Below are positions 24,075-34,240 of a stretch of DNA of 64,000 nt, piece after piece. The notes below the pieces were generated by a model. That model was not told the origin of the DNA. It worked only from the letters and a program-made list of their open reading frames with translations, and did no database searches. A program made the position numbers and the translations under genes. Position 1 is the first letter of the stretch, and every line of letters starts with the position of its first letter. Where the stretch lies: the NCBI RefSeq assembly GCF_037975245.1, contig NC_092570.1, forward strand, positions 325,501-389,500. Direction: 5' to 3'. The DNA comes from Apostichopus japonicus (lineage: Eukaryota; Echinodermata; Holothuroidea; Aspidochirotida; Stichopodidae).

Positions 24075-25415
24075 CAGGGGCGTATCCAGGATTTTCCAAT
24101 AGGGGGGGGGGCGTCAGGCATGAATGATCGCCGTCCTGGGGGATGGGTCTAAGGGGAGGGGTGTACAATTTTTGCTTTCGAAGAAGGGCTGAAATGCAAA
24201 ATGGTGTCATATGCATGGGCGGCGATCTGTACTTCTGAGTGGGGGGGGGGGGGGGATATGACCTTGTTGACTATCTAAGCGTAGCGCCACCATGGGTTGG
24301 CGCGAAGCGTACAAGAAAATTTTGGGATTAACAAACCCTCTAGATGGCCGGAAACGGCACTTCCCGAGGTTTCCAAGCGGCATATACCCAACTTTAAAAT
24401 AGGGATATCATGTCCGAAATATCTCATAACCAGGATCCAAAATACTTTTTTTTTTAATTTCGGGTGTTATTTTGGGAAAATTGCCCCTTTCAATCTTGTT
24501 TCAGGCGCTAAGTTAGAATGTTCGAGAGCTCTTTTATATTATTCGATGAAGAAAATGGTCTCATTCAGGCTATTATAGGCCTATACAAATGCAATACACA
24601 ATTACACATAGTTACATTCCTAGGTACCGATTGCTAGGGCATCCAGGTGAAACGTGTATTAAGCATTACCCTGGTTACATGAGATTCTCAGCTGTTCGAG
24701 GGAACATGTACGTGTGTAGGCCTACTATAGGGCCTATATGAATACTATGAGGGTGCATATATGTACTATATCAATACCGTGGGCGCAATAATACATTTTG
24801 TTGGTATAGGGCCAATGAAGCCTACAGTCAACTATTTTTGCTTTATAAAGACGCTTTATTTGAAAAGATCGCACTGCGTTTATGGTAGGCGAGAAATGAA
24901 GCTAAAAAAGAGCCGTACATTAACGAAGATGCATAAATGTAGGCATGAAAATATTCTTATCCCTGGCATTTGGTGGGGGGGGGGATATGGTGCATTACAT
25001 CCCCTCCACCCATTTTCATGGGGGGATATATCCCCCCTCCACCCAGGATCGCCGCCCATGGCCATATGTGATCCATTTTTCGACCTTAATAATAAGCAAC
25101 ATTTCCAGTAAATATGGACACAAAATGCACAATTTAGTATGGCTGGCATGTCACTTAGTGTTTATAGTGATAATACAAACACAATTACCATCTATGTTTC
25201 TAAAACTATTATGCCGCCGAACTTCGCCAGAACCTTTTTTTGGCAAACAAAAAATAAAGCATACGGGAGGGGGGGTGGGGGGTTGAGCGATCACCGACAT
25301 CTCACATAAAGGTCGTCATCAATTTTTTTTTTTTTTTTGCTAAACTTTTTTTTTTGGGGTGACGGCCAATAGGGGGGCGCGCGCCTGTTGCGCCCCCCCC
25401 CCCGATACGCCCCTG
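24075..25415. mobile_element. TIR transposon (hAT-like), 1.34 kb, CTCGT target duplication
   Basis: The left end CAGGGGCGTATC (24075) is the exact reverse complement of the right end GATACGCCCCTG (ending 25415). The pentamer CTCGT flanks both sides (24070-24074 and 25416-25420). Next to each end lies CCAATAGGGGGG-type sequence with G-runs. CAGGGGCG ends are typical of hAT-type elements; the 5-bp duplication is shorter than the usual 8 bp and would fit hAT subgroups described with 5-bp duplications. The interior has G-runs (24241-24255, 24974) and GGCGCGAAGCG, but no transposase, so it is non-autonomous. Open frames inside are not credible genes. Confidence 0.82.
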
Positions 25416-25534
25416 CTCGTAATCGCTGAAGTATTTAACCACCAACCAGATTGGGAAAAATATGAACGAAACATTCGGCATACTGGTAACTTTTCTAATC
25501 TAAGAAGGCCTCGTTAATGCGATTTGAACAAATT

Positions 25535-25664
25535 GCCTAGGCTAGTATGTGCGCACTTGCCTAGGCTAGTATGTGCGCACTTGCCTAGGCTAGTATGTGC
25601 GCACTTGCCTATAGGCTAGTTAGTATGTGCGCACTTGCCTAGGCTAGTATGTGCGCACTTGCCT
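25535..25664. repeat. 24-bp tandem repeat, five copies
   Basis: Unit GCCTAGGCTAGTATGTGCGC plus ACTT, copies at 25535, 25559, 25583, 25607 (expanded to 30 bp) and 25637. The unit contains palindromic CCTAGG and TGCGCA. Confidence 0.95.
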
Positions 25665-25950
25665 CTTTGTTTGGTGTGTGAGTGAGGATGAAAATGAACC
25701 TTTATTAAAGACTCCAAACCACAAAATATAGGGGATGAAATGTAAAATAATCAGGATATATACCCCCCCCCCTCTCCCCTATGCGTCCACTCTCAGATCG
25801 AATCTCATGGCGCTGGTGGTTGAATTTCTTGACGTCATGCACCCTTCCCAAAGACACATTACATTGCATAACTAATTTCAAACCTTTATGTTGGAACAAC
25901 AATATTCGAAGATGTCAGAAACGCAGGAAAAGATTTAAATGTACTGGAAC
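25665..25950. other. no gene seen
   Basis: Short spacer with a C-run at about 25764; nothing recognised. Confidence 0.5.
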
Positions 25951-26345
25951 AATTCCAGTTAACTGTATGTAGTACATGATATAGAGATGTAAACATTAAA
26001 GTGAACAGAAAACTACACATTGCACCCACCCCCCCCCCCCCTCCCTGCAAGGTAATAGTACATGATATAGAGATGTAAACATTAAAGTGAACAGAAAACT
26101 ACACATTGCACCCACCCCCCTCCCTGCAAGGTAATAGTACATGATACAGAGATGTAAACATTAAAGTGAACAGAAAACTACACATTGCACCCACCCCCCC
26201 CCTCCCTGCAAAGTAATAGTACATGATATAGAGATGTAAACATTAAAGTGAACAGAAAACTACACATTGCACCCACCCCCCCCCCCCTGCAAAGTAATAG
26301 TACATGATGTAGAGATATAAACATTAAAGTGAACAGAAAACTACC
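25951..26345. repeat. tandem repeat, about 78-88 bp, five copies with C-runs
   Basis: Units contain GTACATGATATAGAGATGTA and AACATTAAAGTGAACAGAAA, then a CACCC-type C-run of variable length and CTCCCTGCAA. Length differences between units come mainly from the C-run. Confidence 0.93.
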
Positions 26346-26366
26346 CATTGCATATATCACCCGCCA

Positions 26367-26918
26367 AGATCTGAAAATAGCAATAATATCTAGGACGTGA
26401 CGGACATCTGAAAATAGCAATAATATATAGGACAAGACGGACATCTGAAAATAGCAATAATATCTAGGACAAGACGGACATCTGAAAATAGCAATAATAT
26501 CTAGGACAAGACGGACATCTGAAAATAGCAATAATATCTAGGACAAGACGGACATCTGAAAATAGCAACAATATCTAGGACAAGACGGACATCTGAAAAT
26601 AGCAATAATATCTAGGACAAGACGGACATCTGAAAATAGCAATAATATATAGGACGTGACGGACATCTGAAAATAGCAATAATATCTAGGACAAGACGGA
26701 CATCTGAAAATAGCAATAATATCTAGGACAAGACGGACATCTGAAAATAGCAATAATATCTAGGACAAGACGGACATCTGAAAATAGCAATAATATCTAG
26801 GACAAGACGGACATCTAAAAATAGCAATAATATCTAGGACAAGACGGACATCTGAAAATAGCAATTATATCTAGGACAAGACGGACATCTGAAAATAGCA
26901 ATTATATCTAGGACAGGT
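26367..26918. repeat. minisatellite, 37-bp unit, about 15 copies
   Basis: The unit ATCTGAAAATAGCAATAATA then TCTAGGACAAGACGGAC is very uniform, with rare variants (GACGTGACGG, AATTATATC). It abuts the 80-bp array just to its left. Minus-strand open frames through it are by-products. Confidence 0.96.
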
Positions 26919-28578
26919 TTGTTACAGAAAACACTTACAATTACACTGCAATTTTTGTATATGCAGAGATTCACAAACCGGAAATACCACATACTAGACA
27001 TAACAGACAATTAACCTACATTTTTGTCGGACATTCTTGTGAAAATGTTATTCCTGGTATTCTTGTTCGACACATATGTGACTTTCCGAATTAATTAAAC
27101 AGATTTACATCCATTTAAATATATATTTATTTCATTTATATGCAGAGGGGATATTAAATTGCCGATTTTTGTGGACGAAAAGTGGGAAAAATTTGAAATA
27201 AATTACTTCAAAAGCTGAAAATATGAAACTATTTTACATCTATCCATCATGATTAAAAGTTTCTCAGATGGGAGGGGGGGGGGGGGTAACTTCGAACCGA
27301 TCCCCATGCCACACCATCCGCCACTAGTGTCGCATAAATAATGAGGTGAAACCTGTGGTCACCAAGCAACAAAATTGGAATACCGATGGGCCTAGAGTAC
27401 AACCAAGCTGGGGTCATAGTTTAACATACACTGGGTATAGATTTGTACGCATTCGACCCACTTGAGGTATATGTTTGCCAAATATGAAGTAAGATTAGGA
27501 CATTTAACCAATGTAACTGTCAACACTGAATACGATAATTGGTTGAAAGTGTCTCGTTAATCACATCGAGTATTGTTCTTTGAGCCAAGCATTGTTACTT
27601 AGATTGGCTGGCTACGTATAGTGAGTTAAGTTTAACAAAGGCACAGTTAAATTGCCGTGTTGACGTTAACACTTCTGGTGCCAGATGTATTCACGAAATA
27701 CCACAAAATTTGTAAAAAATCATATCTTCACCCAACAAAATGATTAACGATGATGTGGTTTTGACCTAAATATTATGTATATTATATGTTTATATAATGA
27801 TATATATATTATATATAAAAGACAATTTTCCAACAATTTAATTAGCAAAATTCAAACTTCAGCCAACGGACTATCCATTCAAGGTGCTTTGGATTATTTT
27901 ACATTCCAACAGCATGGCTCATTGTGTTCAACTCACCGTATACTACAAAAAAAAAAGATGGATTTCAATGGACGTGGCCATCTTTGAATTGTTGTTTTTG
28001 GAAGCTTGGACCATGCGTTTCTACAAGTGGATGGAAATCGCCAATCACGTGGAGAGTGCGTGTAAATATGCGTGCACGCTCTTGGATAAAATGAATTTCG
28101 TTATCGCCTTTTATGCTGCCTATGTCCGTCTGTAAGACCTGCTTACATAATCACTCATGCTTTTGAACTTTTAATGCGGATGTTCGGTTTACAAACAATT
28201 TGATAACCAAAGTACCTTCTTGAAGAGGTAACAGTTTAACCTTAACTATTGCGTATTATGACCGTAACAGCTGCAGAAAGTGACTTTTATTGCCTTCAAC
28301 TGCCTTCACATAGTTGTAAGTTTTAACCATCATTCACTTCCTTTGCAAGAAATCTCTTACTGTATCACTTTCTTTAGCGAACTGAAGCACACACCTTTAC
28401 CTGTCCCACTAGTGGATGGGTGGTTTCCGTCAGACAGAAAGTTAACGACACAATTGGAATGGTGAATCAAGAATAGCGAATTTCGATTTATAGGTATAGT
28501 GTTGGCACACTTTGTTTAACAGTACTGAAGGAAACCTCTATGAAAATAAAATAAAATAAATTTGACGCTTAAAGTTAA
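26919..28578. other. no gene seen
   Basis: AT-rich with a G-run at about 27272. Open frames at 27775-28135 and 28280-28465 lack family likeness. Confidence 0.5.
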
Positions 28579-29101
28579 ATGGTAAGTTTGATAAATGATA
28601 TTGCCTTGCAGTTAAGTTCAGATTTTATTTTATTCACCGGCTTTATTAAACATAGATTTATAGGAGAATATATCCACTTTGTTTTGGACTGCATTGATTA
28701 TTTTAAGGACTATAATATCCCTGGTCTTCTTTTATTGGTTGATTTTGAAAAAGCTTTTGATTGCCTAGAGGGGAATTTTATCTTTAAATGTCTTAATTTC
28801 TACAACTTCAATGAGGGTTTTAGTAAATGGGTGAGGACCTTATACTATAATACTCTGGCATGCGTTTGTAATAATGGATATTTATCTCCTTATTTGAAAT
28901 TCAAGGGGAGTGAGGCAGGGATGCCCACTTAGCCATTACATTTGTATTCTTTGTGCAGAAATTTTGTCAGTTCATATTCATAACTCTCCAATAATACATA
29001 GAATTTCTATTTTGGATCATGAAATAAAAATTTTACAGTATGCTGACGACACTACCATTTTTCTTGATGGTATACCCAACAAAGTTTTACTGCAGTTGTA
29101 G
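28579..29101 (+). pseudogene. LINE (L1-like) reverse transcriptase relic with frameshift
   Basis: The translation carries TGFIKHRFIGEYI (fingers), LLLLVDFEKAFD (palm motif A), then after a one-base frameshift near 28910 RQGCPLSHYICILCAEIL (motif B) and ILQYADDTTIFLDG (motif C, catalytic YADD at 29039-29050). Motif order and spacing match the L1/Tx1-type non-LTR retrotransposon reverse transcriptase. Endonuclease, thumb and 3' region are absent, the frame is broken, and a stop follows at 29101. It is therefore a dead internal fragment with no activity expected. Confidence 0.92.
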
Positions 29102-30054
29102 ATATCTCATCAGTCCCTTATATTTGTACAATACACAGGTCCAATACACCGGCCTTATGGACCCATTGTAATGGGTTCTTCAGTGCCCGCTAGATAATGC
29201 ACTGAATGTTGTTTTACAGTCACTATAACAGCCCTCTTAAATCCTTAACTGCTCTATTAATCTATGTTGAGCGAAAAAACACTCTTCATAGCGTTTAATA
29301 ACAGAAAATATTGGTCGTGATTTTGACCTCTAGATGAGTTTTATTCGTCTGTTAGGTGGATTAGCCCGGGTATTCACCTGAAAATATCAAACTGGACACG
29401 TGTCCACAGGAAATTATATTTTATCTCAGAAAGGTTATTATAAGCCGCCCATATAGACAGACAAGCACACCTAGTCTGGTATGTACACGATTATGAACGT
29501 TTGCTTAAGCTGTATGGCGGAAACTACGGGAGTGGCCAGACCACAGAAGAATCAGACAACATGATTAGTAAAATATAAGGTTATGTGTACTTGTGAAGTC
29601 TATATCAATACATTTATGATCATAAAGTGGCCTAAAATCTCGTCATCTTTATGTCTTTCCTTTTACAAGACGTATGTCGATGGTTTGCTACTTTGTATCG
29701 GTATTCTCTTTTGCCCTGTTCCGTATTAGTGTTAGAGAGAACACAATCAATTATCTCAATAACAATTACGAAAACATATAATCCTGTAGACAAGGTACTG
29801 TTAGTTTATTGATATCTAAGTTCGTATGACTCTCCTGGTGCTACTACTCCCACCTCACCCACCTCACCCACCTCATCCACCCCTTTCAAGGCCCGGGAAC
29901 TTCGTACGATCTCTCCTTCCCATTTCCATTCCGATGATATGAGCTGAAAGTATGCTGATTGTTATTATACCACTGTTTGCAGGACAAGGGCTCATGCCAA
30001 AAATGCCTGCCCTACCCAACCCCCTCCTCTTATTTCCCAATACGTTGCCTTCGA
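29102..30054. other. no gene seen
   Basis: Includes a C/A-rich CACCTCACC micro-repeat at about 29848-29880. An ATGGCGG at 29513 opens only 16 codons. Confidence 0.5.
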
Positions 30055-30062
30055 ACGTCCTT

Positions 30063-30980
30063 ATGGAAAGCCATTTTAACATTTAATCGGGAATTTTAGA
30101 TATCTGAAATTGTTTCTTATTTCAGATATCTGAAATTGAATTCGAGATATCTAAAATAGATTTCGAGATATCTGAAATTCTAATTCAGATATCTGAAATT
30201 CAATTTGAGATATCTGAAATTGAATTCGAGATATCCGAAATTGAATTCGAGATATCTGAAATTCTATTTCAGATATCTGAAATTGAATTCGAGATATCTG
30301 AAATTGAATTCGAGATATCTGAAATTGAATTCAAGATATCTGCAATTCTAATTCGAGATATCTGAAATTGAATTCGAGATATCTGCAATTGAATTCGAGA
30401 TATCTGAAATGCATATGCATAAATTTCCGATTAAATGTTAAAGTGGCACGTATGGAAAGCCATTTTAACATTTAATCGGAAAATTTCAGATATCTGTAAT
30501 TGAATTCGAGATATCTAAAATTCTATTTCAGATATCTGAAATTGAATTCGAGATATCTGAAATTGAATTCGAGATATCTGAAATTGAATTCGAGATATCT
30601 GAAAATGAATTCGAGATATCCGAAATTTTATTTCAGATATATGAAATTGAATTCGAGATATCTGAAATTGAATTCGAGATATCCGAAATTCTATTTCAGA
30701 TATCTGAAATTGAATTCGAGATATCCGAAATTGAATTCGAGATATCTGAAATTGAATTCGAGATATCTCGAATTCAATTTCAGATATCTGAAATTCCCTG
30801 GTATTTCGAGATATCTGAAATTCCCTGGTATTTCGAGATATCTGAAATTGATTTTAAGATATCTGCAATTATTTGTAGATATCTTAAATAAATTGGAGAT
30901 ATCTGTAATTTAATTTGAGATATCTGAAATTATTTCGAGATATCTGAAATTCCTTATTAAATGTTAAAACGGCTTTCCAT
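30063..30980. mobile_element. TIR element with body of palindromic 21-bp repeats, 8-bp target duplication
   Basis: The left end (ATGGAAAGCCATTTTAACAT, 30063 on) is the inverted copy of the right end (TTAAAACGGCTTTCCAT, ending 30980). The octamer ACGTCCTT is perfectly duplicated at 30055-30062 and 30981-30988, so this inserted as a unit. The body is two arrays of a 21-bp unit, GAATTCGAGATATCTGAAAT-like, rich in the self-complementary TTTCAGATATCTGAAA and in GAATTC and GATATC. In the middle (about 30417-30490) two TIR-like copies face each other around GGCACGTATGG, as if two elements were joined or one nested in the other. Plus-strand open frame 30500-30913 (RYLKLNS repeats) is a by-product. 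No transposase is present. Confidence 0.85.
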
Positions 30981-30988
30981 ACGTCCTT

Positions 30989-31688
30989 TATGTAATTGTC
31001 GGTGCAGTAGCAATACAGTCTTACTCTTCCAATCCCTTCACCTTCCACTTGCACAACGTGCACACACATACACCCACACACACTCTGAGAGATGAAGAGT
31101 GGACGAAAAGGTCGGACGGGGTTCATATGAATGTGTGTGAATGGAAATATTCAAACGGATCATTAAAATAATGACTTGTTCAGGGTTGTCGCCTCAAAGG
31201 TCGCAAAAACAATATTCCACTGGTTAATTTGTCGATTGGCGCCTCTCAAATTAACATACGGCCTCTGATTACGAGCGAATAATTTCCGAATGAATTTTGA
31301 CTAATGAAGTCTAAAGTATACAACAAAGTTTTTGGCTTTGCCAAAAATTAGTCGCTTGATTTCATTTACAGTAGATTGTGTATCTTAGAGCAATTGTGGA
31401 CAATGCTTGTTGATCTTTCCGGGGTGTTTTGCCTTTTAAAGGTTGACTCAGATCAAATAAGAGACAAGGTAATTGCACTTTGTTCTATATTCTTTGACCT
31501 TTGGTTTGAGATCATCCATAAATTATCACTAGATCTGTTTTATAATTAATATGAGATTTCCTCTCCTTTTATGTAACTGCGTAAGGATTTTGGCAGCCAT
31601 TTGTATATAACCACAAGGGATGGGAGATGGGGAAAACTTTATCAACTTTCTTCCAAATGTATGACATTCAATAACAACATTCAATAAC

Positions 31689-31760
<72 letters not shown>

Positions 31761-32338
31761 CGTCCTTTGTTTCATTTATAAAAAGTTATAAAAACAAAAA
31801 GTTTCAAAGCTGTTTTTGACCAAAGAATACGGACAGATAAATCACATCAATGTTTTCGTTTGATATGTCAACGTCAACCTTGACACTGATGACGATGATC
31901 GTAGATTGTACATTAAATGGATGGAGATACGAACGGATGGTTTTCTTGGCCCATAAACAGTATTCGATATTAAATATCAAACTTTGGTGCTCCATTGTAT
32001 ACAACAAGTATCTCAATTAGCTGCCCGTGGGACCCAGAAAGATTTCAATCCGGTTCGGCGCTTAAGCAAAATCGTTCGACAATCCTGCCGGCCTAGCCTA
32101 CACATTACTCAATCTAGGTATAAAGATGTGTTTATTCTGTTCGGCCGTTTGGTTCAAACAATTTACTTTCTGTCCTTCTTAGGCCTGAAATTAACCAAGA
32201 ACTCTCAGTGTACTGAATAGTAATGGGGTTCTGGATTCGTCCGTTACAATGAGTTGACTGGTTGATATGTTTTTAATACCAATTTGATTACTTTTGTTTT
32301 TTCTTACAATCTAATCATTTTGGTACCCCATGTCTATG
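30989..32338. other. no gene seen; TA repeat
   Basis: Contains a (TA)n run at 31690-31758; otherwise AT-rich without recognisable exons. Confidence 0.5.
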
Positions 32339-32339
32339 C

Positions 32340-32462
32340 AGACGGGATGTCCTACGAACAACCTGCCTCAATAATTGTATGGTCGGCTTCCCATGAAGAG
32401 AAACCGAGCAGGATACACGGTCAACGAAAATGGTGAAACGATGTTCAGTCACTGTGGAAAAA
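32340..32462 (+). CDS. candidate first exon (5' leader plus MKRNRAGYTV...)
   Basis: A possible acceptor (tgtctatgcag) at about 32340 and a good donor (gtaagttg at 32463) bracket 123 bases. An ATG at 32391 opens MKRNRAGYTVNENGETMFS followed by HCGK up to the donor, which would make this an exon with leader and translation start. No downstream exon or family was recognised; it may be a non-coding exon or chance. Confidence 0.22.
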
Positions 32463-32960
32463 GTAAGTTGTCTAATCTTCCGCTGTGAGTTTTTGACGTG
32501 TCGATGGACAAGATTTTCCTGATATTCGTCAGAGCTAACGTGTACATTACAATATATTGTCCCTCCTTATTAGAGCCTATGAGGTCAACATTTAAAAAAA
32601 TGTATAATAATAAGTAGAAGAAGAAGAAAAATGAAAAAAGAATGATGAATATACTAGTTGTTAGGCCTCAATTTTGAGTTTTACCTATATACTGCACAGA
32701 ATAGTAACGTCAACATGCATATGAATGACTTATTTATCAATGATTGCCTGTTAATAGTACACGACACTTCGCAGAAATGTAATCATTAGGTGAAGGACAG
32801 GTAATGTTGTTTTTTAGAAAGTATGGAAATGATTCAGCCCACACAAGAGTATATGTTTCCTTATATATACGTCTATATGTTCCCAATTTCTTTCCCATTT
32901 GAAACTTCGACAACCGTCAATGGCCTACTTCATATAAGATTTGCTTTATTTTACTTCAAT

Positions 32961-33200
32961 TGTCTGAAAGGCAATGCCCCTAACTATTTAATTGAATAAA
33001 TCACATTCTATCAACTGAATCGTACGTTAATGTCATCTACCCAGCTTTTATTGCAAATGACAAAACTTACACTAATATAGGAGATCACTTCTTTGAAGTT
33101 TATGCCCCTATATAGAATGGAATCACCTCCCCCCTTTCAAATCAGATTTAATACTTCTATTTGTTCTTATAAACGGGAATTAAATAGTTATATTTGATTT
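32961..33200 (+). pseudogene. LINE ORF2 C-terminal tail relic (CR1/L2-like)
   Basis: Broken frames read CLKGNAPNYLIE, YQLNRTLMSST, then GDHFFEVYAPI and WNHLPP-like pieces, ending RFNTSICSYKRELNSYI. This follows the typical end of CR1/L2/Jockey-type ORF2 proteins (L-x-G-x-A-P-x-Y-L ... R-x-L-R-S-S ... G-D-R-x-F-x-x-x-A-P-x-L-W-N-x-L-P ... F-K-x-x-L-K). At least two stops and two frameshifts are present. No reverse transcriptase core is seen upstream. Confidence 0.6.
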
Positions 33201-33519
33201 ATTATAATGAATTTATTTAATGATCTCTGCTGACTTTGTTCACCCATCTTGTGTTTCTCTGTTTACTTTATTTTATGTTGCTCCTGTTAGTTCGATTTGA
33301 CAGTATCAATGGCAAGTCTCCAGGCATACTTCTCATCCACTTACCTAGTCATTGATAATCTCGTGTTCAAAACTGAAAGATCTCTATATAACAAATACTT
33401 TGGCCTCTGGCAATCACATTCTTATCCACACCAACCCACCCTCCATCATCAACTCTCTTTAAATATAATAAACAATTGCATAAAGTCTTTGAGAGGGGCT
33501 CTGAAACCATATCAACCGG
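33201..33519. other. no gene seen
   Basis: AT-rich; the open frame at 33297-33530 has no family support. Confidence 0.45.
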
Positions 33520-34240
33520 TTATAAAATAGGTAACACCAGTATACACTTGGTTATATCAGTATACAAAAGGTTACACCTATATAAATGGGTTACACCAGT
33601 ATACACTAGGTTATATCAGACTGAGTATATACAATAAGGTGTATACACCTACATAAAATAGGTTACACCAGTATACACTAGGTTATATCAGTATACAATA
33701 GGTTATATCAGTTTACAATAGGTTACACCTATATAAAATAGGTTGCATCAGTATACACTAGGTCATATCAGTATACAATAAGTTACACCTATATAAAATA
33801 GGTTGCATCAGTATACACTGGGTTATATCAGTATACAATAGGTTACATCTATATAAAAAAGTTTACATCAGTATACACTAGGTTATATCAGACTGAGTAT
33901 ACAATAGGTTACACCGATATAAAATGGGTTACAACAGTATACACTAGGTTATATTATATACAATAAGTTACACCTATATAAAATAGGTTACACAAGTATA
34001 CACTAGGTTATATCAGTAAAAAATAGGTTACACCTAAATAAAATAACGTTACACCTATATAAAATAGGTTAAATCAGTATACACTATAGGTTATATCAGT
34101 ATACAATAGGTTATACCTATATAAAATAGGTTACGCCTACATAAAATAGGTTACACCAGTATACACTAGGTTATATCAGTATACAATAGGTTATACCTAT
34201 ATAAAATAGGTTACGCCTATGTAAAATAGGTTACACCAGT
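33520..34240. repeat. tandem array of about 20-bp units in a ~60-bp higher-order pattern
   Basis: Three related 20-bp monomers alternate: TACACCAGTATACACTAGGT, TATATCAGTATACAATAGGT and TACACCTATATAAAATAGGT. The trimer is repeated about a dozen times with deletions and insertions. Confidence 0.93.

Noticed and set aside
26367-26918. CRISPR-like regular array
   Set aside because: Units are contiguous with no variable spacers, and the DNA is eukaryotic; it is a minisatellite. The same holds for the other arrays.
29513-29563. ATGGCGG start as a first exon
   Set aside because: The frame closes after 16 codons with no donor site.
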